Part shown: positions 34,851-41,779 of the stretch, one piece after another
Layout of the letters: each line of letters begins with the position of its first letter
Position numbering within the stretch: the first letter of the stretch is position 1
Source: Hyphomicrobiales bacterium
Lineage (GTDB): Bacteria; Pseudomonadota; Alphaproteobacteria; Rhizobiales; Xanthobacteraceae
DNA length: 63,314 nt
Assembly: GCA_017305715.1 (NCBI GenBank)
Contig: JAFKKG010000042.1
Location: 1-63,314 of the forward strand
Direction of reading: 5' to 3'
Made by a program: the position numbers and the translations under genes
The notes under the pieces: model-generated
What the model saw: the letters and a program-made list of their open reading frames with translations, nothing else
What the model was told of the DNA's origin: nothing
Databases searched by the model: none

Positions 34851-34894
34851 CATATATTTCTATAATTATCATTTGACAATGATTTCGCTATATG
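34851..34894. promoter_or_regulatory. Divergent promoters sharing a palindromic operator
   Basis: An AT-rich island contains the palindrome ATCATT-TGAC-AATGAT (34868-34883). A plus-strand promoter TTATCA (34866-34871), 17 bp, TATATG (34889-34894) would serve dctP. A minus-strand promoter TTGTCA (34879-34874), 17 bp, TATATG (34856-34851) would serve the GntR gene. The palindrome overlaps both -35 boxes, so one bound regulator could control both directions. Confidence 0.55.
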
Positions 34895-34978
34895 GTTTCC
34901 ACGGAAAAAGACCCGGGCAGACACAAAAATCGCAGCAATCAGCGGCGGCTGGGCACCGGATCGCTAGGGGAGGATGAG

Positions 34979-35995
34979 ATGAGGCTGTTCGCAGTTCTGT
35001 CCGCGGCCGTGTTCGGCGGCGCGCTGTTGGTCGGGCCTTCGTCCGCGCAGGAGGTCCAGGAGCGGACCATCCGCTGGGGGCACCTGAACAACACCGATCA
35101 TCCCGTCAGCTTCGGCGTGCAGAAATTCGCGGAAATCCTCGCGGCCAAGAGCGGCGGCAAGCTGAAGGTTCGCGAGTTCGCGTCATCGCAGCTCGGCAAC
35201 GAACTGCAACAGCAATCCGCGCTGCGTGGCGGCACCCAGGAAATGCTGTCGGCCTCCACCACCTCGCTCGCGACCGTGATTCCCGAATTCGGCCTGCTCG
35301 ATTTCCCCTTCATCGTCGGCACGACTGATCAGGCCGAAGCGCTGGCGCGCGGCGCGTTCGGCAAGGCGATGATCGATGCGCTGCCGCCGCGCGGATTGAT
35401 CGGCCTCGGCTATTGGGGGCTCGGCTTCCGCAACGTCACCAACAGCAAGCATCCGATTGCCAGGCTGGAGGATTTCGCCGGCCTCAAGCTGCGCGTGATC
35501 CCGAACCCGGTCTATCTGGAATCCTTTGGCGCGTTCAAGGCCAACCCGATCCCGATGGCGTTCGGCGAACTCTATTCGGCGCTGGAGACGCGCACCGTCG
35601 ACGGCCAGGAAAATCCCTACACGGTGATCCTGTCCAACAAATTCTTCGAAGTTCAGAAATACGTCTCGGCGACCAACCACACCTACACGCAGAACATCAT
35701 CCTCGTCAGCAAGATGTTCTGGGACAGGCTGTCGCCGGCCGAGCAGAAAATGATGCAGGAAGCCTACAACGAGAGCCGCGACTACCAGAAGGAGCAGACG
35801 CGGCTGCAGACCGAGAAGGCGCTCGCCGAGCTGCAAGCCAAGGGAATGGCCTACAACGCGGTCGCGCCGGAAGAGCTGGAACGCATGCGTAAAGCGGCCC
35901 AGCCCGTGGTCGACAAGATCTCCGCGGCGCTCAAGCCGGAAACGGTAAAGCTGTTCAACGAAGAACTCGATCGTATCCGCAAATCGAGCAAGTAA
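34979..35995 (+). CDS. dctP: TRAP transporter solute-binding protein (DctP family)
   Basis: This is the periplasmic binding subunit of a TRAP importer for an organic acid. The 338-residue precursor has a signal peptide (about 1-22, SSAQEVQ). Its mature part carries DctP landmarks: IRWGHLNNTDHPVSFGVQKFAEILA and GLKLRVIPNPVYLESFGAFKANPIPMAFGELYSALETRTVDGQENP, including the conserved carboxylate-binding Arg in LRVIP. GGGGAGGATGA directly before the ATG at 34979 decides the start. In this operon the cargo is most likely quinate, shikimate or a related hydroaromatic acid. Confidence 0.9.
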   Translation: MRLFAVLSAAVFGGALLVGPSSAQEVQERTIRWGHLNNTDHPVSFGVQKFAEILAAKSGGKLKVREFASSQLGNELQQQSALRGGTQEMLSASTTSLATVIPEFGLLDFPFIVGTTDQAEALARGAFGKAMIDALPPRGLIGLGYWGLGFRNVTNSKHPIARLEDFAGLKLRVIPNPVYLESFGAFKANPIPMAFGELYSALETRTVDGQENPYTVILSNKFFEVQKYVSATNHTYTQNIILVSKMFWDRLSPAEQKMMQEAYNESRDYQKEQTRLQTEKALAELQAKGMAYNAVAPEELERMRKAAQPVVDKISAALKPETVKLFNEELDRIRKSSK

Positions 35996-36011
35996 CGCGC
36001 CGCTGATACAA

Positions 36012-36037
36012 GCAGGGCCGATTTCCATCGGCCCTGC
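36012..36037 (+). other. Intercistronic hairpin in the TRAP operon
   Basis: GCAGGGCCGA (36012-36021) and TCGGCCCTGC (36028-36037) form a perfect 10-bp stem with a 6-base loop, between dctP and dctQ. There is no T tract. Such hairpins typically protect the upstream message or cause partial termination, giving more binding protein than permease. Confidence 0.65.
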
Positions 36038-36063
36038 GCCAACTCCAGCCACAGACGGCGCCA

Positions 36064-36573
36064 ATGGATCGCATCCTTGACCTCTATTGCACGGCGCTCA
36101 AGGGCGTCATTGCGCTGTGCCTTGCGGTCATGGTGGTGCTGGTGTTCGGCAATGTCGTGCTGCGCTACGGCTTCAATTCCGGCATTACGGTTTCTGAAGA
36201 GCTGTCGCGCTGGCTATTGGTGTGGCTGACCTTTCTCGGCGCCATCGTCGCGGTCCGCGAGCATGCGCATCTCGGCGTCGATACGCTGGTGCGGAAGCTG
36301 GGGCCCACGGGCAAGCGCATCTGTTTCATCATCAATTACGGCCTGATGCTGTATGCCGACTGGCTGCTGCTGGCGGGGAGCTGGCGCCAGACCATCATCA
36401 ACGTCGACGACCGCGCGCCGGCGACGGGCCTGTCGCTCGGCATCTTCTATGCCGTCGGCGTCATCTTCGGCGTCTCGGCCGGCATCATGCTGCTCTACGA
36501 CCTGTTCAAGGTCGTCTCCGGCCAGGCGACCGAAGCCGACATGGTCGCGGTCCGGGAATCGGAGGAGCACTGA
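36064..36573 (+). CDS. dctQ: TRAP transporter small permease (DctQ family)
   Basis: This is the small membrane subunit of the TRAP importer: 169 residues with four predicted helices. The conserved family segment GITVSEELSRWLLVWLTFLGAIVAVREHAHLGVDTL lies near residues 40-75. It is cotranscribed with dctM, the two genes sharing the TGATG overlap at 36571-36575. Confidence 0.9.
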   Translation: MDRILDLYCTALKGVIALCLAVMVVLVFGNVVLRYGFNSGITVSEELSRWLLVWLTFLGAIVAVREHAHLGVDTLVRKLGPTGKRICFIINYGLMLYADWLLLAGSWRQTIINVDDRAPATGLSLGIFYAVGVIFGVSAGIMLLYDLFKVVSGQATEADMVAVRESEEH

Positions 36574-37853
36574 TGACCATCGCGGTCTTTACCTTCTCCC
36601 TGCTTGGCGCCATGGCGCTGGGCATGCCGATCGCGTTTGCGTTGATCATCTGCGGCGTCGCGCTGATGAGCACGATCAACATGTTCGATTCCCAGATCGT
36701 GGCGCAGAACGTCATCAATGGCGCTGACAGTTTTCCGCTGATGGCGATCCCCTTCTTCATGCTGGCCGGCGAACTCATGAACAAGGGTGGGCTGGCCAAA
36801 CGCATCGTCAATGTCGCGCTCGTCGCCGTCGGCCATCTCCGCGGCGGGCTCGGCTACGTCACCATTCTGGCGTCCTGCATTCTGGCCTCCTTGTCCGGCT
36901 CGGCCGCGGCCGATGCCGCAGCGCTGGCCGCGCTGCTGGTGCCGATGATGGTGGCCGCCGGCCACAAGAAATACTACGCGGCAGGCCTCGTCGCCGCCGG
37001 CGGCATTATCGCCCCGGTGATTCCGCCCAGCATCGGTTTTGTCATTTTCGGCGTCGCCGCCGGCGTCTCGATCTCCAAATTATTCCTCGCCGGCATCTTT
37101 CCGGGTCTGATGCTGGGAGCCGGCTTGTGCATCTCGTGGTGGTGGGTGGTCCGCAAGGAAAATCTCACACCGCCGCCGCGGGCGTCTCTTAGGGAAGTCG
37201 CGCATGCGGTGATCGACGGTTTCTGGGCGCTGATGCTGCCGGCGATCATCATCGTCGGGCTGCGCTTCGGCATCTTCACGCCGACCGAGGCCGCGGTGGT
37301 GGTCGCGGTCTATTCGCTGTTCGTGGCGACCTGCATCTACCGCGAACTGAAATGGTCGGAGCTGTATGGCGTCTTCGTCTCCGCCGCAGTGACCACCAGC
37401 ATCGTGATGTTCCTGGTGGCCGCGGCGCTGGTTTCGTCCTGGCTGATCACGGTGGCGGAGATTTCGGCCCAGATCGTCGACCTCCTGAAACCTTTCATGG
37501 GCAACAAGACGCTTCTGATGTTCGCGATCATGTTCATCGTGGTGATCGTCGGCACCGCGCTCGACATGACGCCTACAATCCTGATCCTGACACCGATCCT
37601 GATGCCGATCATCAAGACGGCCGGCATCGATCCGGTCTATTTCGGCGTCCTCTTCATCATCAACAACGCCATCGGCCTGATCACGCCGCCGGTGGGGGTG
37701 GTGCTGAACGTCGTCTGCGGCGTCAGCAGGATCAGCATGGAAGAAGTGATCAAGGGCGTCTGGCCGTTCATGATCGCCCAGCTCATCGTGCTGTTTCTGA
37801 TGGTGCTTTTCCCGGAATTGGTGACAATCCCGGCCAAGTGGTTTGGCGGCTAG
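36573..37853 (+). CDS. dctM: TRAP transporter large permease (DctM family)
   Basis: This is the transport subunit of the TRAP importer: 426 residues with about 12 hydrophobic segments of the DctM fold. Landmarks are FPLMAIPFFMLAGELMNKGGLAKRIV, SCILASLSGSAAADAAALAALLVPMM, GGIIAPVIPPSIGFVIFGVAAGVSISKLFLAGIFPG and NNAIGLITPPVGVVLNVVCGV. It uses an ion gradient to drive uptake. The start codon overlaps the dctQ stop. aroQ follows 32 bp later. Confidence 0.93.
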   Translation: MTIAVFTFSLLGAMALGMPIAFALIICGVALMSTINMFDSQIVAQNVINGADSFPLMAIPFFMLAGELMNKGGLAKRIVNVALVAVGHLRGGLGYVTILASCILASLSGSAAADAAALAALLVPMMVAAGHKKYYAAGLVAAGGIIAPVIPPSIGFVIFGVAAGVSISKLFLAGIFPGLMLGAGLCISWWWVVRKENLTPPPRASLREVAHAVIDGFWALMLPAIIIVGLRFGIFTPTEAAVVVAVYSLFVATCIYRELKWSELYGVFVSAAVTTSIVMFLVAAALVSSWLITVAEISAQIVDLLKPFMGNKTLLMFAIMFIVVIVGTALDMTPTILILTPILMPIIKTAGIDPVYFGVLFIINNAIGLITPPVGVVLNVVCGVSRISMEEVIKGVWPFMIAQLIVLFLMVLFPELVTIPAKWFGG

Positions 37854-37885
37854 CGTCGCGTATCAATCGAAAAGGGGAAGCCTCG

Positions 37886-38368
37886 ATGGCGACCAAGATC
37901 ATGATCCTGAACGGACCCAATCTGAACTTCCTGGGCATTCGGGAGCCGCACATCTATGGCCCGACCACGCTCAAGGAGATCGAAGCGAGCTGTGAGGCCG
38001 CGGCAAAATATCTCGGGGTCACGATCTCGTTCCACCAGTCCAACCTCGAAGGCGAACTGGTCAACTGGATCCAGTCGGCGCATGGCAATTATGACGCGCT
38101 GATCATGAACCCGGCGGCCTATTCCTTTACGTCGGTCGCGCTGGTCGATGCGCTCAAGATATTCGAGGGCCCGAAGATCGAGGTTCACATTTCCAATATT
38201 CATGCGCGGGACGAATTGCACCGGCATTCCATCACGTCGAGCGCGTCGACCTCCGTCATCTGCGGCCTTGGTTCTTACGGCTATATCGCGGCGATGCTGG
38301 CTGCCGTGCAGAAGCTCGGCAAGCTGCCAGATGCCGTCCCGGCGTCGCTGCACGGCCTCAAGACCTGA
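37886..38368 (+). CDS. aroQ: Type II 3-dehydroquinate dehydratase
   Basis: This enzyme interconverts 3-dehydroquinate and 3-dehydroshikimate. The 160-residue length fits type II enzymes. Using M. tuberculosis AroQ as reference, residues line up as Arg19, Tyr24 (general base), Asn75, His101 (in EVHISNIHAR) and an arginine at 113. Position 81, which is His in characterised enzymes (NPGAYTHTS), is Phe here (NPAAYSFTS). The SYVSP segment is also changed to SITSS. The gene lies inside the TRAP operon, so the role is probably catabolic. The active-site change makes exact activity worth testing. Confidence 0.85.
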   Translation: MATKIMILNGPNLNFLGIREPHIYGPTTLKEIEASCEAAAKYLGVTISFHQSNLEGELVNWIQSAHGNYDALIMNPAAYSFTSVALVDALKIFEGPKIEVHISNIHARDELHRHSITSSASTSVICGLGSYGYIAAMLAAVQKLGKLPDAVPASLHGLKT

Positions 38369-38377
38369 TTTTTTGAC

Positions 38378-38419
38378 GCGTTTTCTTCACGCGAACCGGT
38401 CCACTTCGCTCGAAAACGC
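38378..38419. repeat. Short inverted repeat after aroQ
   Basis: GCGTTTTC (38378-38385) and GAAAACGC (38412-38419) flank GAACCGGT. It looks like a common dispersed element of Bradyrhizobium and relatives. A partial copy (AGCGTTTTCGAGC, 1172-1184) occurs between regB and regA. Confidence 0.6.
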
Positions 38420-38437
38420 TATGTAGGGAGATAGAGC

Positions 38438-39091
38438 ATGCGCGGCGCGGGTTTTCTTGCGATCTGGAGCGACGTCGAACCTGATCATCTCACCGATTAC
38501 CGGCACTGGTTGACGCGTGAGCACACCACCGAGCGGGTGACGACCAGGGGATTCCTGGGCGTCCGCGTCTTCCGCGCCGCGCGGGCCGATATCAATCGCT
38601 TCTTTATTCTCTACGAACTGGAAGCCCCCGAAGTACTCGACGGGCCGGCCTATCTGGCGCGGCTCAATGCCCCGACGCCGTGGTCGCAGCGCACCATGCC
38701 GCGGCTCGGCAATTTCATTCGTGGCGGCGGCGTGGTGACCGCACGGGCCGGCCGGGGCGAGGGATCCACCATCGCAGCGGTGCGCGTCGAACGCCTGCCG
38801 CCGAAACCGCAAGCCTTCGCCGACGCGATTGTGGCGCTCGATGGCGTGGCCGCGGTGCAGGTCGGCACCACCGATCTTGCCCGCACCTCCGTGCCGACGG
38901 TCGAAAAGGGCATGCGGAAGGACGAGGGGGTTTTTGCCGGCCTCCTGATCGTCGAGGCGCTTGACGAGACCGCGCTGCGTGGCGCATGGCGTGAGGCGGT
39001 CAACATGGCGCCGGATCTTGCGGGCGCCGGCGAGCCGGAGGTGTATCAAGGCATGTTCGCACTCGACGCCCGTATCGCAGACTTCGAATAA
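38438..39091 (+). CDS. Conserved protein of unknown function in the quinate/shikimate operon
   Basis: I do not recognise a named family. The 217-residue protein looks like two ferredoxin-like (dimeric alpha/beta barrel) halves: GFLAIWSDVEPDHLTDYRHWLTREHTTERVTTRGFLGVRVFRA in the first, and TIAAVRVERLP, EGVFAGLLIVEALDET in the second. The N-terminal half has a conserved-looking His/Arg-rich stretch that could bind a carboxylate or metal. GTAGGGAG gives a good ribosome site. Its stop overlaps the next start (TAATG), so it is coupled to the TIM-barrel enzyme and probably acts in the same pathway. Confidence 0.6.
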   Translation: MRGAGFLAIWSDVEPDHLTDYRHWLTREHTTERVTTRGFLGVRVFRAARADINRFFILYELEAPEVLDGPAYLARLNAPTPWSQRTMPRLGNFIRGGGVVTARAGRGEGSTIAAVRVERLPPKPQAFADAIVALDGVAAVQVGTTDLARTSVPTVEKGMRKDEGVFAGLLIVEALDETALRGAWREAVNMAPDLAGAGEPEVYQGMFALDARIADFE

Positions 39092-39909
39092 TGCCGGCGT
39101 TCTCGCTCGCCGCGCTGACCGTCCTCGAACTTGCGCCGCCGGCGCTGATCGATGTTGCAGCGGCTTGCGGCTATGATGCCGTCGGCATCCGGTTGCTGCC
39201 GACGATGCCGGGCGCCATCGCCTATCCGCTGATGGACGATGCCGCGACCCTGAAGGAAACGCTTGCCCGGCTCGATGCCACCGGCATCCGGGTGGCCGAT
39301 CTCGAAGTGGTCGCGCTCCGGCCGGAAACCGACATCGCCGCGTTCTCGGCATTTTTCGAGACCGGCGCGCGGCTCGGCGCCGAACATATCCTGGTCGCGG
39401 CCTATGATCCTGATCTTGGCCGGTTCGTGGATCGCTATGCGGCGTTCTGCGAGGCCGCAGCACCCTATGGACTGACGGCCGATCTCGAATTCATGCCCTG
39501 GACCTATGTTCCGGATTTGGCGACCGCCAGCCGCATCGTCGCGCCGATGGCGCAGGCCAATGCCGGCATCCTGGTCGATGCCCTGCATTTCGACCGGTCG
39601 CGTAGTTCGGTCGCTGAACTCGGAACTGTTCCGGTGCCGCGGCTGCATTATTGGCAGCTCTGCGACGGTCCGGCGGAGCGGCCGGCGACGACGGAAGCCT
39701 TGATCGACGCCGCCCGCCATGAGCGGATGTTTCCGGGCGAAGGCGGCATCGACCTCGTCGCGCTCGCCCGTGCCATGCCGGCCGATATCACCATCAGCAT
39801 CGAAGTCCCGACGGTGGGACTTGCCCGGACGATGGGAGCCCGGGATCGTGCCCGGCGCGCGCTCGATGCGGCGCGCAACGTCATCGCCAGGGCCCGCGAT
39901 GGCGGCTGA
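39091..39909 (+). CDS. Xylose isomerase-like TIM barrel, probable 3-dehydroshikimate dehydratase
   Basis: This 272-residue protein is of the AP endonuclease 2 / sugar phosphate isomerase family. Likely divalent-metal ligands are Glu133 (ADLEFMPW), Asp163 and His166 (LVDALHFDRS), Gln189 (HYWQLCDG) and Glu238 (ISIEVPT), the pattern of TIM-barrel dehydroshikimate dehydratases. With aroQ and aroE as neighbours and pcaHG nearby, conversion of 3-dehydroshikimate to protocatechuate is the best guess. Other sugar or inositol isomerases share the fold, so this is inference. It overlaps both neighbours (1 bp upstream, 11 bp downstream). Confidence 0.72.
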   Translation: MPAFSLAALTVLELAPPALIDVAAACGYDAVGIRLLPTMPGAIAYPLMDDAATLKETLARLDATGIRVADLEVVALRPETDIAAFSAFFETGARLGAEHILVAAYDPDLGRFVDRYAAFCEAAAPYGLTADLEFMPWTYVPDLATASRIVAPMAQANAGILVDALHFDRSRSSVAELGTVPVPRLHYWQLCDGPAERPATTEALIDAARHERMFPGEGGIDLVALARAMPADITISIEVPTVGLARTMGARDRARRALDAARNVIARARDGG

Positions 39910-40780
39910 GACCCGATCGCCTTCGGCCACGAGATTCCTGACCGGCCTGATCGGTGCGCCGATCGCGCAGTCGGCATCACCCGCCATGCACGAGCAGGCG
40001 GCCGACGCGCTCGGTATCCGCTGTCATTATCATCTGATCGAAATTGCCGGCGCCGGCCAAACCGAATTGCGCGCGCTGCTGGACAGCGTCAGGCGCATCG
40101 GCTTTGCCGGCGTCAATGTCACGTTCCCCTACAAGGAGGCGGTGCTTCCTTTGCTTGATGAATTGTCGCCGGCCGCGCGCGCGATCGGCGCGGTCAATAC
40201 GGTGGTCGTTCGTGACAATCGCCTGGTCGGCCACAACACCGACGCGACAGGATTCGAGCGCGCTGCCCGCGATCTCGTGACGGCGTCCGGCCATGGCCCG
40301 GTCGCGCTGATCGGCGCTGGCGGTGTCGGCAAGGCGATTGCCCATGCGCTGGCCAATCTCGGTGTTGCCGAACTCAGCATCTTCGATACCGATCGCGCCA
40401 AGGCCGAACAGATCGCGGCGCAGTTGCGCGGCCGCCAGGCGACGCGGGTGGCGGACAGTATCGAGGATGCATTGCGGGGCGCCGTCGGAATCGTCAACGG
40501 CACGCCGATCGGCATGCTGCCCGACCGCCATATGCCGGTGCCCGAGGCGCTGTTGCGTCGCGATCTCTGGGTCGCCGACGCCGTCTACACGCCACTCTGG
40601 ACGCCGCTGCTGACGGCGGCGAAGGCCAGGGGCGCCGACATCATGACCGGCCGCGCGCTTGCGATCCATCAGGCCGCGGACTGCTTCGAACTGTTCACGG
40701 GGCTGACGCCGTCGATGGCCGAGTTGGGCGATGCGTTTGACGCCGTAATGGCAAAACGCGCCGCCGCTCAGCAGCCGTAG
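39899..40780 (+). CDS. aroE: Shikimate/quinate dehydrogenase
   Basis: This 293-residue AroE-fold enzyme has the catalytic Lys79 (GVNVTFPYKEA) and Asp115 (GHNTDATGF), SPAMH near residue 27, and a dinucleotide fold with GAGGVG (139-144). After the second strand comes IFDTDRAKAE. The acidic residues D163/D165 replace the NRT/R pattern of NADP-specific AroE, which suggests NAD and a catabolic quinate/shikimate dehydrogenase. The ATG at 39899 lies inside the upstream gene. It is the last gene of the operon, ending before the ArsR promoter. Confidence 0.88.
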   Translation: MAAETRSPSATRFLTGLIGAPIAQSASPAMHEQAADALGIRCHYHLIEIAGAGQTELRALLDSVRRIGFAGVNVTFPYKEAVLPLLDELSPAARAIGAVNTVVVRDNRLVGHNTDATGFERAARDLVTASGHGPVALIGAGGVGKAIAHALANLGVAELSIFDTDRAKAEQIAAQLRGRQATRVADSIEDALRGAVGIVNGTPIGMLPDRHMPVPEALLRRDLWVADAVYTPLWTPLLTAAKARGADIMTGRALAIHQAADCFELFTGLTPSMAELGDAFDAVMAKRAAAQQP

Positions 40781-40825
40781 CCGCTGACCACATCCCTCCG
40801 CGCATCGTCGATCGTCAAAAGGGTG

Positions 40826-40867
40826 TTGACATTCGCATCTCATTATATAACAATATCATTATATAAT
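40826..40867 (+). promoter_or_regulatory. ArsR promoter with paired palindromic operator
   Basis: TTGACA (40826-40831) and AACAAT (40849-40854) are 17 bp apart. The perfect palindrome ATTATATAAT (40858-40867) and a near copy ATTATATAAC (40842-40851) are 16 bp apart centre to centre and flank the -10 box. This is a typical layout for autorepression by a small ArsR regulator. Confidence 0.55.
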
Positions 40868-40883
40868 TAGATCGGAATGTTCT

Positions 40884-41216
40884 TTGGCCAACCTCGACTC
40901 GACCTTCGCCGCCCTCGCTGACCCGACACGCCGGGCGATCCTGGCGCGCCTCGCGCTGGGCGAAGCGACCGTCATGGAATTGGTCGAGCCGTTCGAGCTG
41001 ACGCAGCCGGCCATCTCGCGCCACCTCAAGGTCCTCGAAGGCGCCGGGCTGATCCTGCGTCGCGTCGAGGGCACCAAACGGCCGTGCCGGCTCGCGCCGG
41101 CCGCCGTCGCCGAAATCGACCAATGGCTTGCGATGCTGCGTGAGGCGCTGGCGAAAAATTACAACCGGCTGGACGACGTCCTTGCCACCATGCAGTCAGA
41201 GAAAGGCAGTCCATGA
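40884..41216 (+). CDS. ArsR-family transcriptional regulator
   Basis: This is a 110-residue winged-helix protein (FAALADPTRRAILARLALGEATVMELVEPFELTQPAISRHLKVLEGAGLILRRVEGTKRPCRL). It lacks the ELCVCDL-type metal cysteines of ArsR/SmtB, so it is unlikely to sense metals in the classical way. The start is a TTG, with GGA 8 bases upstream. It overlaps the next gene by 4 bp (ATGA). Regulators of this type paired with an SRPBCC protein are common in soil bacteria. Confidence 0.88.
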   Translation: MANLDSTFAALADPTRRAILARLALGEATVMELVEPFELTQPAISRHLKVLEGAGLILRRVEGTKRPCRLAPAAVAEIDQWLAMLREALAKNYNRLDDVLATMQSEKGSP

Positions 41217-41692
41217 ACAAATTGACGCTGAGGACCGAAGGCGACAGGCACGTCGTTGTCGTCAGGCACTTCGATGCGCCGCCGGAGGCGGTCTATCGCG
41301 CCCACACCGAGCCGGCACTGCTTCAGAAATGGTTGCTCGGTCCGGACGGTTGGACCATGCCGGTTTGCGTCAGCGAAGCGCGACCGGGCGGAAAGATCAG
41401 GTTCGAATGGACGGACGGCAAGGGCGGTGGCTTCCATTTGACCGGCGAATATCTCGAAGTCGAGCCGTTCAGCCGCCTCGTCCATGTCGAGCGGATGCAT
41501 ATGCCCGATCCAACACCGGACAACCACGTCGAAACGACGTTCAAGGCGGATGGAAACCGCACGCTGTTGACGCTTCGGATGACACTGCCCGATGCGGCGA
41601 CGCGCCAAGCCATGCTGGCGACCGGAATGGAGCACGGGATGGAAGCGAGCTATGCGCGGCTCGATGCGATGGGCCATCCGGTTCGGCCGTGA
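41213..41692 (+). CDS. SRPBCC/AHSA1-family protein
   Basis: This 159-residue START-like domain protein has the AHSA1 pattern: VVVRHFDAPPEAVYRAHTEPALLQKWLLGPDGWTMPVCVSEARPGGKIRFEWTDGKGG at the N-terminal half and TLRMTLPDAATRQAMLATGMEHGMEASYARLD at the C-terminal helix. It likely binds a small hydrophobic ligand or acts as a chaperone cofactor. It is translationally coupled to the ArsR regulator, so the pair may respond to one compound. Confidence 0.85.
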   Translation: MNKLTLRTEGDRHVVVVRHFDAPPEAVYRAHTEPALLQKWLLGPDGWTMPVCVSEARPGGKIRFEWTDGKGGGFHLTGEYLEVEPFSRLVHVERMHMPDPTPDNHVETTFKADGNRTLLTLRMTLPDAATRQAMLATGMEHGMEASYARLDAMGHPVRP

Positions 41693-41779
41693 GACAAGGC
41701 CGGTATTTATCGCGTCGGCAAATCCATTCGACGCGGTGATGGCGAGACGCTACGGTCAGCCGACCGGAAGCGATCGAGG

